Positions 8,291 through 17,254 of a DNA stretch of 64,000 nt are shown piece after piece (the stretch's first letter is position 1; the number at the start of each line of letters is the position of its first letter). The position numbers were made by a program, and so were the translations under genes. Source of the stretch: Bacteroidetes bacterium RIFCSPLOWO2_12_FULL_37_12. Lineage in GTDB: Bacteria > Bacteroidota > Bacteroidia > 2-12-FULL-37-12. The stretch is taken from contig MEPC01000042.1 in NCBI GenBank assembly GCA_001769655.1, positions 254,396 to 318,395 of the forward strand, written 5' to 3'. The notes under the pieces were generated by a model, which saw nothing but the letters and a program-made list of their open reading frames with translations, was not told the DNA's origin and searched no databases.

Positions 8291-9679
8291 ATGCAACTAA
8301 CCCTCACTAAATCAGACCCACTGAACGGAATTATCAAACTCGTAATTGATCCTGCGGATTACGAACAGAAAATTAATAAAGAACTCTCCGATTATCGCAA
8401 AACATTTGCTATGAAAGGATTTCGCCCGGGCAATGTTCCTCTCCCCATTGTAAAGAAATTAGTAGGCAAGTACATGCTCGGAAAAACAATTGAAGAAACC
8501 GTTGACTCCTCACTTAAAAATTATTTCAAAGAACAAAAACTTGCCATATTAGGACAACCCCTGCCCCTTGAAAATCCGGAAAAAAAACTTGATTTTGACA
8601 ACCCTGCAACATTTGAATTTTTGTTTGAAATCGGTTTGGCACCCGACATAGAATTAGACCTTTCAAAAGTGAGCACTACGTTGCACGAAATACAAGTGGA
8701 TGACACTTCTGTGGAAGATGCTATTTCCATGCTTCAATTACGTCATGGAAAAGAAGAAAAAAAGATTAACTGCCAACGGGGTGATTTTGTCCGTTGCGAT
8801 ATTCTGAAAGATGGAAAAAATTTTAGAACCGGAAAAGTATTTAATCTGAGTGACATTAACGAAGAAGAGTTGGTGAAATTTTTAGATAAACCATTAGAAG
8901 CGGAAATTGAATCAAACCCGGCTCTGATGTTAAGTGGAAAACCGGAACGACTTTCTGCCTTGCTCGATCTTCCGCAAGCGGATGCGCTAAAATTTAATGA
9001 AAATCTTGTATTTGTCATCAAAGATATTTATTCCATTATAAAAGCAGAGTTAACGCATGAATTCTTCAAAAACGTTCTGGGTGAAAATGCCTCTGATTCG
9101 CTGGAAGAATTCAAACAAAAAATACGCAAAGACCTGGAGGATTCCTATAACCGCGATGCCAGAACTATTCATGTACGAGAGGTCTTGAATCATCTATTTG
9201 AATCGTTGAATCCCGCCTTACCCGAAAGTTTTCTGAAAAAGTGGCACTCAAAAACCCATAAGCATCATCATCACGAAGGAGAAAAAGCGCATGAACATAC
9301 TCCTGAAGAAGAAGCACAGGAGTTTGAAGGTCTTCTCACATCCCTAAAACGGCGATTGATTTTAGATGCGTTGGTATCTAAATATCAGTTAGCAATTACT
9401 CCTGAAGAAATAAAAAACTATACCCGTACCTCTCTCAGGGCGCAATATCAATATTATAACCTGGGAGAAGAAAAAATTAATGAAATTCTGGAGGAAGGTG
9501 TAAACCGGTTTTTATCAAATCAGGAAAATGTTCAACATACGTATGATACACTTGAATATGGTAAAATTTCAAACGTTATTTTAAACACAGTAATTCCTCT
9601 GAAGAAATCAATCACTGTAACCGAATTTTTAAAACTCGAAGAAGAAACTCATAAAACCCAACATCATGAACATGTATAG
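8291..9679 (+). CDS. tig: Trigger factor, ribosome-associated chaperone
   Basis: 462 residues, the usual size for trigger factor. The N-terminal ribosome-binding domain carries the signature GFRPGNVP at about residue 43, matching the G-F-R-x-G-x-x-P ribosome-docking loop. A middle region corresponds to the degenerate PPIase domain and a long helical C-terminal domain follows. A His-rich insertion ([10 protein letters not shown], about residue 320) falls in the C-terminal arms. The protein binds near the ribosomal exit tunnel and protects nascent chains in the cytosol. Its 3' end overlaps the ClpP start by 14 bases, the common tig-clpP arrangement. Confidence 0.9.
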   Translation: MQLTLTKSDPLNGIIKLVIDPADYEQKINKELSDYRKTFAMKGFRPGNVPLPIVKKLVGKYMLGKTIEETVDSSLKNYFKEQKLAILGQPLPLENPEKKLDFDNPATFEFLFEIGLAPDIELDLSKVSTTLHEIQVDDTSVEDAISMLQLRHGKEEKKINCQRGDFVRCDILKDGKNFRTGKVFNLSDINEEELVKFLDKPLEAEIESNPALMLSGKPERLSALLDLPQADALKFNENLVFVIKDIYSIIKAELTHEFFKNVLGENASDSLEEFKQKIRKDLEDSYNRDARTIHVREVLNHLFESLNPALPESFLKKWHSKTHKHHHHEGEKAHEHTPEEEAQEFEGLLTSLKRRLILDALVSKYQLAITPEEIKNYTRTSLRAQYQYYNLGEEKINEILEEGVNRFLSNQENVQHTYDTLEYGKISNVILNTVIPLKKSITVTEFLKLEEETHKTQHHEHV

Positions 9680-10388
9680 TCCAAACAATCTAAACCGTGA
9701 ATTCCGCAAGTATGCCACAAAGCATATTGGCATCAATAGTTTATTGCTCGATAAATATATATCTCGCTCGGAGGTAATACTTCCTCGTATGATGACTCCA
9801 AACATCATAGAAGAACGAAAACTGAACGTGGCTGTGATGGATGTCTTTTCACGATTGATGATAGACCGGATTATTTTTCTGGGAACCGCCATTGATGAAT
9901 ACATTGCCAACATTGTACAAGCGCAGTTATTATTTCTTGAGTCATCTGACGCAAAAAAAGATATCACTATTTATATTAATTCACCCGGAGGTCAGGTGTA
10001 TGCCGGTTTGGGAATTTATGATACGATACAATTTATTAATCCCGATGTGTCCACCGTTTGTACCGGATTAGCCGCATCCATGGCCGCTGTATTACTTTGC
10101 GCAGGGACAAAAGGAAAACGTGCCGCTCTTCCGCACTCCCGGGTTATGATTCACCAACCGATGGGAGGCGTTCAGGGGCAGGCATCCGATATTGAAATCA
10201 CCGCCCGTGAAATTCAGAAATTGAAAAAAGAACTGTATGATATTTTATCAAACCACTCGGGGCAGGAATACGACAAAATCTGGAAAGATGCTGATAGAGA
10301 TAATTGGATGAGCGCCATTGAATCAAAAGAATACGGATTGATTGATGAAGTAATGACGAAGACATCAAGAATGAGCAAGGAGGGGTAG
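9666..10388 (+). CDS. clpP: ATP-dependent Clp protease proteolytic subunit
   Basis: 240 residues. The catalytic serine lies in [11 protein letters not shown] (about residue 138) and the catalytic histidine in [11 protein letters not shown] (about residue 163). [17 protein letters not shown] is the standard ClpP oxyanion/substrate strand region. The protein forms a tetradecameric cytosolic serine protease fed by ClpX or ClpA-type unfoldases. The start overlaps the end of tig by 14 bases; a second Met two codons later (9672) is an alternative. The N-terminal ~30 residues are longer than in E. coli, as usual in Bacteroidota. No clpX follows in this window. Confidence 0.93.
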   Translation: MNMYSPNNLNREFRKYATKHIGINSLLLDKYISRSEVILPRMMTPNIIEERKLNVAVMDVFSRLMIDRIIFLGTAIDEYIANIVQAQLLFLESSDAKKDITIYINSPGGQVYAGLGIYDTIQFINPDVSTVCTGLAASMAAVLLCAGTKGKRAALPHSRVMIHQPMGGVQGQASDIEITAREIQKLKKELYDILSNHSGQEYDKIWKDADRDNWMSAIESKEYGLIDEVMTKTSRMSKEG

Positions 10389-10465
10389 GGAGTTTTAAGT
10401 TTTAAATTTTAAGTTTTGAGTTTTAAGTTGGTAGTAATTCTCGCAATTTGCCATAACTTAAAACT
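10389..10465. repeat. AT-rich inverted and tandem repeat after clpP
   Basis: The word TTTTAAGTTTTAAATTTTAA and close variants are repeated, then ACTTAAAACTT follows as a reverse complement at about 10457-10467. It lies between convergent clpP and hemN and may act as a bidirectional terminator. Confidence 0.45.
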
Positions 10466-10480
10466 TGACCGTAGTATATC

Positions 10481-11827
10481 TCAAACTGTCTGACTGAATT
10501 TTTTTTCTTTCATAGATTTTTTATAGTAGTACCTGTCAAACAAAAGACATATATTTCGTAGAAACAATTTTCCTTCCTCCAATACATTGATTTTTTTCCC
10601 GTTGACGGAAATCAAACCATCTTCTTCCATAGTTTTTAATTGTTTTGTAAATTTATCCTGAATGAAAAATTCATCCTCCCCAATCTCTGTTTCCATACTA
10701 CACATTATTTCCTGGATTTGCTTTCTGCTTTTAATGTCTTCATCGCTCAATTTATGACCTGTAATAACAGGTAGAATTCCATTATTTATTTCTGATTCAT
10801 ATTTTTTAGCTTCTTTTACGTTTTGAATAAAACCGGTTACAGCATCGCTGATGGAAGAAGCGCCTAATCCAATTAATAATCTGGATGCGCGCGGGGTATA
10901 TCCCATAAAATTTCTATTCAGCCGTTTTTCACGAAAAGCAGTAAATAATTCATCTTCCGGTAATGCAAAATGATCCATTCCGACTTCTTTATATCCCATT
11001 TCGTTTAATAATTTTCTTCCCAATAAATGTAAATTCATTTTCACTTCCTGCGAGGGAAGAAACGGTTCAAGTGATTTCTGAGCCGGTTTAAGCCATGGAA
11101 CATGCGCATAACTGTAAAATGCAATTCTATCCGGTTTTAATTCACTCACTTTCTGCATTGTAAGATGAATACTTTTTTCATTTTGAGATGGCAACCCATA
11201 TATTAAATCATAATTCACAGAAGTAAACCCTGAGCTTCTTGCATCGTCTGTAATTTTTTTTATTTGCTCAACAGTTTGTATCCGGTTAATCCTCTTCTGA
11301 ACAGCCGGGTCAAAATCCTGAATTCCCAAACTAATGCGGTTAAATCCCAATCGGGAAAGAGACGATAAATGTTCATTCATTGTGTTGTCAGGATGTCCTT
11401 CGAAACTATAATCGTGTTGTTTAGGCATCTCTGCACTATTTAAAATGCCATTGACAAGCCGTTCCAATTGTTCCGAATGAAAAAAAGTAGGAGTCCCACC
11501 CCCTAAATGAAATTCACGAATGATGGGAATTTCAGAAAAATTTTTCAAATACATTTCCCACTCCTTTAAAATAGCGTTGACATAAAACTCTTCCACCGAA
11601 TGATTTTTTGTTATGTAGCGGTTACAACCGCAATACGTGCATAAATTTTCACAAAAGGGTAAATGCACGTAAAGGTGTATGCCCTCTTTTTTATTGGTTT
11701 TGGAGAATGACTCTTTTACCATCGTGAACCATTCATCTGATTTTTTAATTTTATTATTCCAGAAAGGTATTGTGGGGTAGCTAGTATATCTTGGAGCGGG
11801 AATGTTATACTTCAGATAATTGAACAT
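10481..11827 (-). CDS. hemN: Oxygen-independent coproporphyrinogen III oxidase (radical SAM)
   Basis: 448 residues. The radical-SAM cluster motif is CENLCTYCGC near residue 59 (C-x3-C-x2-C), followed by HLGGGTPTFF and a TIM-barrel domain with GIQDFDPAVQKRINRIQ, all typical of true HemN rather than the HemW-like paralogues. The enzyme decarboxylates coproporphyrinogen III to protoporphyrinogen IX without oxygen, in the cytosol, and would supply heme for the cytochromes encoded downstream. It follows a 71-residue gene by two bases and probably shares its promoter. A TGACAAATGTCA palindrome in the upstream divergent region suggests FNR-type control. Confidence 0.9.
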   Translation of the reverse strand: MFNYLKYNIPAPRYTSYPTIPFWNNKIKKSDEWFTMVKESFSKTNKKEGIHLYVHLPFCENLCTYCGCNRYITKNHSVEEFYVNAILKEWEMYLKNFSEIPIIREFHLGGGTPTFFHSEQLERLVNGILNSAEMPKQHDYSFEGHPDNTMNEHLSSLSRLGFNRISLGIQDFDPAVQKRINRIQTVEQIKKITDDARSSGFTSVNYDLIYGLPSQNEKSIHLTMQKVSELKPDRIAFYSYAHVPWLKPAQKSLEPFLPSQEVKMNLHLLGRKLLNEMGYKEVGMDHFALPEDELFTAFREKRLNRNFMGYTPRASRLLIGLGASSISDAVTGFIQNVKEAKKYESEINNGILPVITGHKLSDEDIKSRKQIQEIMCSMETEIGEDEFFIQDKFTKQLKTMEEDGLISVNGKKINVLEEGKLFLRNICLLFDRYYYKKSMKEKKFSQTV

Positions 11828-11829
11828 AC

Positions 11830-12045
11830 TTATGAAATTTTCTCAAATAACCGGAAAAATCTTCGATTAAATTTAGTTTTTTGTTCTTCAGAAGAATAAC
11901 CGGAAATTTTTTTCTGATACCTTTCAATAATAAAGTTTACTAAATGGTCGGAAACAGAATAAATTATTTTCTTCTCATCTTCATTGAGCTTAATGAATTG
12001 ATTTTTAACCTCTTTCGCGGGAATGTTTTTTAAGGTTTCAAACAT
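11830..12045 (-). CDS. Small hypothetical protein upstream of hemN
   Basis: 71 residues, not recognised. It begins MFETLKNIPAKEVKNQF and is mostly charged helix (LNEDEKKIIYSVSDHLVNFIIERYQKK), with no signal peptide, cysteine or membrane segment. It is separated from hemN by two bases and is the first gene after the divergent promoter region that carries the FNR-like palindrome. Coupling to hemN suggests a role in anaerobic heme synthesis or its regulation; this is inference only. Confidence 0.6.
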   Translation of the reverse strand: MFETLKNIPAKEVKNQFIKLNEDEKKIIYSVSDHLVNFIIERYQKKISGYSSEEQKTKFNRRFFRLFEKIS

Positions 12046-12117
12046 GGGGTATAGGGGTATAGAGGTATAGAGGTATAGAACTTCAATATTTCCTTATACC
12101 TAAATACACTATACCTA
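12046..12117. repeat. 'ggtata' palindromic repeat, copy 1
   Basis: Stuttered GGTATAG words on the left face TATACC words on the right around the centre GAACTTCAATATTTCC, so the element folds into a hairpin. The centre is identical to that of copy 2 at 16393-16456. Related copies are at 34305-34366 and 40744-40807. Confidence 0.7.
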
Positions 12118-12135
12118 TTTTCTTTTAGTTTGAGA

Positions 12136-12143
12136 CAAAGGTA
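12136..12143 (-). promoter_or_regulatory. Putative -7 box for the 71-aa gene and hemN
   Basis: CAAAGGTA reads TACCTTTG on the minus strand and fits TAnnTTTG. The FNR-like palindrome at 12189-12200 would be centred about 65 bp upstream of its start site, a spacing used in class I activation. Confidence 0.4.
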
Positions 12144-12188
12144 ACATCATCTCCTACCCCTGAACATGATGTTGCTTAATGTAAATAA

Positions 12189-12200
12189 TGACAAATGTCA
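12189..12200. promoter_or_regulatory. Candidate FNR/CRP-family operator 1
   Basis: TGACAAATGTCA is an inverted repeat (TGACA/TGTCA) between the divergent hemN and AhpD-like transcripts. The same 12-mer recurs at 12699-12710, and an FNR-type regulator is encoded at 16486-17250. Relative to the candidate -7 box at 12225-12232 its centre lies about 44 bp before the expected start site, close to class II activation geometry. Confidence 0.6.
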
Positions 12201-12224
12201 TTTATTTGCTATTTATGAAAATGG

Positions 12225-12232
12225 TACTTTTG
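12225..12232 (+). promoter_or_regulatory. Putative -7 box of the AhpD-like gene
   Basis: TACTTTTG fits TAnnTTTG and lies 29 bp before the ATG at 12261. TTTG at 12205-12208 could be a -33 element, with a rather short spacing. Confidence 0.45.
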
Positions 12233-12260
12233 CGATAAACTATATAAACCAACAAACAGC

Positions 12261-12578
12261 ATGAAAAATCAACCACCCAAAAGGTTTACAATATTTATGG
12301 ACAAATACCCTGAAATTGCCAACGCATATTCTGCGTTAGGCGATTCTGTACATAAGGCAGGTCCTTTGGATGAAAAAACGAGGGCATTGATAAAAGTAGC
12401 AATCTCCGGTGGTGCCAGAATGGAAGGTGCCTTTCATTCTCATATTAAAAAAGCAAGAATGCTCGGTGTCACCAGAGAAGAAGTTGAGCATATTGTATTT
12501 CTTACATTACCAACCCTTGGTTTTCCTTCCATGATGACGCTTCTTTCCTGGGTAGAAGACCTCTATAAGAAAAAATAA
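12261..12578 (+). CDS. Carboxymuconolactone decarboxylase / AhpD-like protein
   Basis: 105 residues, the length of small CMD-family proteins. It has the family's helical pattern LDEKTRALIKVAISGGARMEGAFHSHIKKARMLGVTREEVEHIVFLTLPTLGFPSMM. Active AhpD enzymes carry C-x-x-C-x-x-x-H; here the region reads GAFHSH, so both cysteines are missing and peroxidase-type disulfide chemistry is unlikely. The histidine of the proton-relay motif remains. It is transcribed on its own from a promoter next to an FNR-like palindrome. The reaction is unknown. Confidence 0.8.
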   Translation: MKNQPPKRFTIFMDKYPEIANAYSALGDSVHKAGPLDEKTRALIKVAISGGARMEGAFHSHIKKARMLGVTREEVEHIVFLTLPTLGFPSMMTLLSWVEDLYKKK

Positions 12579-12698
12579 TTATTTGGTTTATATACCAAAG
12601 GTAAAGACGTTTTTGAAAAAATAATGAATAACATATAACATTAAATAACTAAGTATGTTTACCATGTGCCAATCCACTACCTGAAAAAGTAAACAACA

Positions 12699-12710
12699 TG
12701 ACAAATGTCA
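12699..12710. promoter_or_regulatory. Candidate FNR/CRP-family operator 2
   Basis: A second exact TGACAAATGTCA, upstream of the pyruvate:ferredoxin oxidoreductase gene. Its centre is about 65 bp before the start site predicted from the -7 box at 12756-12763. Confidence 0.6.
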
Positions 12711-12746
12711 GGGATTTTTTTGAGAAATCTCATTAAAAAAAGTATT

Positions 12747-12763
12747 AAATGTAATTACATTTG
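12747..12763. promoter_or_regulatory. Perfect 16 bp palindrome overlapping a -7 promoter box
   Basis: AAATGTAATTACATTT at 12747-12762 is a perfect dyad. It overlaps TACATTTG (12756-12763), a match to TAnnTTTG, in front of the oxidoreductase gene. A regulator bound here would cover the promoter, so it may be a repressor operator. Confidence 0.5.
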
Positions 12764-12849
12764 GTCGCGTTGGTTTTTTATTACTAATAGTATTACGCAA
12801 TTGCCTTAATGTATTTCTCCGCTGTTTCAATGTTATTTAAATTTCCTAT

Positions 12850-15800
12850 ATGCCACAGTCAATCGTTGACGGCAACGAAGCCGCCGCAAAAATCGCTTTC
12901 AAATTAAGTGAGATTTGTGCTATTTATCCCATTACTCCTTCCTCTCCAATGGGTGAATGGTGTGATATCTGGGCTACAGAAGGAAAACGAAATATCTGGG
13001 GAGCCATTCCCGAAATCATGGAAATGCAGAGTGAAGCAGGAGCCGCCGGTTGTATTCATGGAGCATTGCAAGCTGGTTCATTAGCAACAACCTTTACCTC
13101 GTCTCAAGGACTTTTGCTTATGATTCCTAATATGTATAAAATGGCAGGCGAACTTCTCCCCGCTGTTTTACATGTTGCCGCCCGGACTATTGCCACTCAC
13201 GCACTCTCTATTTTTGGCGACCACAGCGATGTCATGTCCACCCGCATGACCGGCTTTGCATTACTCAGTTCAAGCTCCGTTCAATCTGTCGCCGATTTAG
13301 CGCTGATTTCTCATGTAGTCGCACTTAAATCACGACTTCCTTTTTTACATTTTTTTGACGGATTCAGGACTTCCCATGAAGTAATGAAAATTTCAATTCC
13401 TGACGATGACATTATTAAAAAACTTATCCCTGAAAAAGAACTTTTTGAATTCAGAAAAAATGCACTTACTCCCGAACACCCTGTAGTCAGAGGTACTTCC
13501 CAGAATCCGGATGTTTATTTTCAGGCGCGAGAAACTATTAACCCCTATTATTCCCGTTGCCCTGAACTGGTAGAAGAAACCATGAAAGAGTTTACAGCAT
13601 TGACAGGTAGGAAATATAAATTATTTGAATATTATGGCAGTGCCACTGCTGAACGCATTATCATCATCATGGGATCCGGGAGTGAAACAGTGGAAGAGAC
13701 CATTGACTATTTGAATCAACAAGGCGAAAATACAGGAATGGTCAGAGTAAGATTGTATAGGCCATTTTCAATAACTCACTTTTTAACTTCCATTCCATCT
13801 ACCGTAAAAAAAATAGCGGTCATGGACCGGACAAAGGAACCCGGTGCATCCGGAGAGCCATTATATCAGGATGTCATTACTTCTTTCGCTGAAAAAGGAA
13901 TTGAAAGTGGATTTGAAAAAATGCCTGTGATTACCGGAGGAAGATATGGTCTTTCTTCAAAAGAATTTTCTCCTGCTATGATAAAGGCAATTTTTGATGA
14001 ACTTAAAAAGGATGTTCCAAAAAATCATTTCACCATTGGCATAACCGATGATGTCAGCTTTACTCATCTGCCATTCGATACTCATTTTTCTATTGAGTCC
14101 TCCACAGATTTTCGTGGGAAATTTTATGGTCTTGGCGCTGATGGCACGGTTAGCGCAAACAAAAATTCAATAAAAATAATTGGCGAGAACACCGCAAATC
14201 ATGTTCAGGGTTATTTTGAATATGATTCAAAAAAATCAGGGTCTTATACCGTTTCCCATTTGCGCTTCAGTGAAAAACCCATCCGTTCCATTTACTTAAT
14301 TGAGCAACCCAATTTCATTGCCTGCCACCAGGAACAATTTCTTGATAAATTCAACATGCTCTCGGATGCCGCATCAGGGGCTGTATTTTTATTAAACACC
14401 CGGATCTCTGAAAATCAAATCTGGAATTCTCTTTCTGTAGAATTGCAGAAAATAATGCTGTTGAAAAACATTCGTTTCTATGTTATTGACGGATATAAAA
14501 TTGCCAGAGAATCCGGATTGGGTACGCGTATCAACACCATTATGCAGACCTGTTTTTTTGCTATAGCAGGAATTATTCCGCAAGAGGATGCGATGAAGTT
14601 AATTAAAAACACAATCCGTAAATCCTACAGTCAGAAAGGAGAAAAAATTGTGGAACAAAACCTGAATGCCGTGGATGTAACCCTTTCGGGGTTGAAGGAG
14701 GTTAAGAAAGAGGGACTAACTTCCCAAAAAACACATACAACTAATTTTAACGGCGCTTCTGAATTTTTCATAAATGTTTGCAGTAAAATACTTGAACGTA
14801 ACGGAGACGAGTTGCCGGCAAGCTGTTTCTCACCTGATGGAACTTTTCCGTCAGGCACTACACAATGGGAAAAAAGAAATATCGCTGATGAAGTACCGGT
14901 TTGGGATGAGTCGTTATGTATTCAATGCAATAAATGTGTCATTGTTTGCCCCCATGCCGCCATCCGCGCTAAAGTTTTCAACCAAGGTGTGTTAAACGGA
15001 GTGCCGGATACATTTAAAAAAACTGCGTTCAAAGGAAAGGACTTCGGCGCCGATATTTTATATTCCCTTCAGGTAGCTGTGGAGGACTGCACCGGTTGTA
15101 AAATTTGTGTAGAAGTTTGTCCTGCTTCTTCTAAAGAAAATGAAAATCATAAGGCGATAAACATGTCGCCGAATACTACGGACGTCAAAAATAAAGAGGG
15201 ATTGAACCTTGATTATTTTTTAAAAATTCCTGAAATCAACCGGGAGTTAATAAAAATGAATTCCGTGAAATTTTCCCAGTTTCTGCGACCCTTGTTTGAA
15301 TATTCTGGTGCCTGTTCGGGATGTGGCGAAACCCCTTACGTAAAATTAGTGACACAATTATTCGGTGACCGTGCACTGGTAGCCAATGCTACCGGTTGTT
15401 CATCCATTTATGGGGGAAATTTACCCACTACGCCATGGACGACCAATGAAGAAGGCAGAGGACCTGCCTGGGCAAACTCACTATTTGAAGATAATGCTGA
15501 GTTTGGGCTGGGCTTCCGTTTGTCTGCCGATAAAAAGTATGAGTTTGCTTGTGAACTTTTGAAAAACGCAAGTGCTGAGTTGGGTGACACTCTTGTAAAT
15601 GAAATCATAAACTCAGCGCAGAATAATGAAGCTGAAATAGCAAGACAAAGAAACCGGGTTCAATTGCTAAAGGAAAAATTATCTGATGCCGCTATTCCAT
15701 CTTCTTCCCAGTTATTATCGCTGGCAGATTATCTTGTTAAAAAAAGTGTTTGGATAATTGGAGGAGATGGATGGGCTTATGATATTGGTTTTGGTGGATT

Positions 15801-16392
15801 AGATCATGTAATTGCGTCGGGTAGAAACGTCAATATTCTTGTGCTTGATACGGAGGTTTATTCCAACACAGGCGGGCAAACTTCAAAATCCACTCCGCGT
15901 TCATCGGTGGCGCGCTTCTCTGCTTCCGGCAAAACTACTCCCAAAAAGGACCTGGGATTGATGATGATGGGATATAAAAATGCTTACATTGCCAGTGTGG
16001 CTATGGGCGCCAATGATGCGCAGGCAGTAAAGGCAATCCTGGAAGCGGAAAATTTTAATGGACCCTCTTTGATTATTGCTTATTCCCATTGTATCGCTCA
16101 TGGAATAACTGATATTTCAAAAGGTCTCCAACATCAAAAAACTGCGGTGGATGCCGGTTACTGGCTTTTGTACCGTTATAATCCCGATAGAATGTTAAAA
16201 GGAGAAAATCCGTTAATGCTTGACAGTAAAGACCCGTCGCTTACTTTTAAGGATTTTGCTACGTTGGAAAACCGGTTTCATTCATCCATTAAAAAGGATC
16301 CCGTTCATAAAGAAAAACTTCACACACTGGAACAGCAGGATATTAGTTTGAGATGGGAGTTTTATAAAATGTTGTCGAAAGTACCCTCGTAG
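12850..16392 (+). CDS. nifJ: Pyruvate:ferredoxin (flavodoxin) oxidoreductase
   Basis: 1180 residues, the length of single-chain NifJ/PorA-type enzymes. The N-terminal pyrimidine-binding domain has AIYPITPSSPMGEW; a transketolase-C-like domain and the EKR region follow. Two [4Fe-4S] ferredoxin motifs are at about 690 (CIQCNKCVIVCP) and 745 (CTGCKICVEVCP). The TPP pyrophosphate domain begins at about 819 (YSGACSGCGETPYVKL) and includes GGDGWAYDIGFGGLDH. The enzyme oxidises pyruvate and CoA to acetyl-CoA and CO2 and reduces ferredoxin in the cytosol; it is oxygen-sensitive. It is preceded by an FNR-like site and a palindrome over its promoter and followed by an FNR-type gene, which supports anaerobic control. 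No nitrogenase genes are nearby. Confidence 0.95.
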   Translation: MPQSIVDGNEAAAKIAFKLSEICAIYPITPSSPMGEWCDIWATEGKRNIWGAIPEIMEMQSEAGAAGCIHGALQAGSLATTFTSSQGLLLMIPNMYKMAGELLPAVLHVAARTIATHALSIFGDHSDVMSTRMTGFALLSSSSVQSVADLALISHVVALKSRLPFLHFFDGFRTSHEVMKISIPDDDIIKKLIPEKELFEFRKNALTPEHPVVRGTSQNPDVYFQARETINPYYSRCPELVEETMKEFTALTGRKYKLFEYYGSATAERIIIIMGSGSETVEETIDYLNQQGENTGMVRVRLYRPFSITHFLTSIPSTVKKIAVMDRTKEPGASGEPLYQDVITSFAEKGIESGFEKMPVITGGRYGLSSKEFSPAMIKAIFDELKKDVPKNHFTIGITDDVSFTHLPFDTHFSIESSTDFRGKFYGLGADGTVSANKNSIKIIGENTANHVQGYFEYDSKKSGSYTVSHLRFSEKPIRSIYLIEQPNFIACHQEQFLDKFNMLSDAASGAVFLLNTRISENQIWNSLSVELQKIMLLKNIRFYVIDGYKIARESGLGTRINTIMQTCFFAIAGIIPQEDAMKLIKNTIRKSYSQKGEKIVEQNLNAVDVTLSGLKEVKKEGLTSQKTHTTNFNGASEFFINVCSKILERNGDELPASCFSPDGTFPSGTTQWEKRNIADEVPVWDESLCIQCNKCVIVCPHAAIRAKVFNQGVLNGVPDTFKKTAFKGKDFGADILYSLQVAVEDCTGCKICVEVCPASSKENENHKAINMSPNTTDVKNKEGLNLDYFLKIPEINRELIKMNSVKFSQFLRPLFEYSGACSGCGETPYVKLVTQLFGDRALVANATGCSSIYGGNLPTTPWTTNEEGRGPAWANSLFEDNAEFGLGFRLSADKKYEFACELLKNASAELGDTLVNEIINSAQNNEAEIARQRNRVQLLKEKLSDAAIPSSSQLLSLADYLVKKSVWIIGGDGWAYDIGFGGLDHVIASGRNVNILVLDTEVYSNTGGQTSKSTPRSSVARFSASGKTTPKKDLGLMMMGYKNAYIASVAMGANDAQAVKAILEAENFNGPSLIIAYSHCIAHGITDISKGLQHQKTAVDAGYWLLYRYNPDRMLKGENPLMLDSKDPSLTFKDFATLENRFHSSIKKDPVHKEKLHTLEQQDISLRWEFYKMLSKVPS

Positions 16393-16456
16393 GAGTATAA
16401 AGGTATAGGGGTATAGAACTTCAATATTTCCTTATACCCTATACCCTTATACCCAT
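16393..16456. repeat. 'ggtata' palindromic repeat, copy 2
   Basis: GGTATAGGGGTATAGAACTT leads into TCAATATTTCCTTATACC and further TATACCC words. Shares its ~30 bp centre with copy 1. It directly follows the oxidoreductase stop codon and could act as a terminator hairpin. Confidence 0.7.
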
Positions 16457-16485
16457 TTTCCCCCGGCACAGTAACGGTTAAACCA

Positions 16486-17250
16486 ATGAAATCAAAATAC
16501 GAAACAAATTCCGTCAAAGAAAATCCTCCCAAAAACGGGGGCAATTCACGAACGTTGTCTGAATCGTGCAAACACACGAATTGCATGTTATTCTCTTACT
16601 GCCCGCATAGCCAGTCGGGACAAACTTTTCTGAAAAAAAATGCAATTATATTTTACCATTACAAAAAAGGACATCAAATCATTGTAGAGGACAATCCGGT
16701 GATGGGAATCTTTTTTATACAAAAAGGGAAGGTGAAAGTGTATCGCTCTTTCGCAAAAGGACATGACCTTATACTCCGGTTTGCAAAGGACGGTGAGGTA
16801 GTAGGGCATCGTGGTTTTGGTTCTGAAATGATTTATCCCATTTCTGCCGCCGCGCTTGAAGATGCAACGATGTGTTTCATTCCCAAAGATGATTTTTATC
16901 AACTGTTGCATCACTTCCCAAAATTGTCTTTCACCATTCTTCTTTTTTATGCCGACGAGCTCAAGCGTATTGAATCACGTTTTATGAATATGTCGAAAAT
17001 GACAGTAAAAGAAAAAACTGTGGATGCGTTATTAGAGATAAAGAAGGTATTTGGCATGGGGCAAAAATCACCTTTATTATTAAATGCAGAATTATTTCGG
17101 AAAGATATTGCCGACTTTGCCGGAATTTCTCCGGAACAATTAATTGGGCAACTAAAGTCCTTTAAAAGTGAGAATTTGATTCACGCGGAGGGGCGGAAGA
17201 TTTGGTTGAATGACGTAAAGGCGCTGGAGGATATGGTGGGGGGGTTTTGA
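16486..17250 (+). CDS. FNR/CRP-family transcription regulator with candidate Fe-S cysteines
   Basis: 254 residues. The N-terminal part holds Cys28, Cys33 and Cys39 (SCKHTNCMLFSYC), and a fourth Cys130 lies in the beta-roll (DATMCFIPKDDF). This spacing is FNR-like and could hold an oxygen-labile [4Fe-4S] cluster. Residues 50-140 form a cyclic-nucleotide-binding-type roll (GIFFIQKGKVKVYR). A dimerisation helix follows, then a winged helix-turn-helix (RKDIADFAGISPEQLIGQLKSF). It probably activates or represses anaerobic genes; two TGACAAATGTCA sites lie 4 kb upstream. E. coli FNR uses TTGATnnnnATCAA, so this specificity differs and is inferred from neighbourhood only. Confidence 0.85.
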   Translation: MKSKYETNSVKENPPKNGGNSRTLSESCKHTNCMLFSYCPHSQSGQTFLKKNAIIFYHYKKGHQIIVEDNPVMGIFFIQKGKVKVYRSFAKGHDLILRFAKDGEVVGHRGFGSEMIYPISAAALEDATMCFIPKDDFYQLLHHFPKLSFTILLFYADELKRIESRFMNMSKMTVKEKTVDALLEIKKVFGMGQKSPLLLNAELFRKDIADFAGISPEQLIGQLKSFKSENLIHAEGRKIWLNDVKALEDMVGGF

Positions 17251-17254
17251 AATC

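Noticed and set aside
8743..9021. Antisense ORF over trigger factor
   Set aside because: Shadow frame with Ser/Phe-rich low-quality protein.
12850..16392. Evidence for a nitrogen-fixation cluster from a nifJ-type gene
   Set aside because: No nifHDK or accessory nif genes; the enzyme serves general anaerobic pyruvate metabolism.
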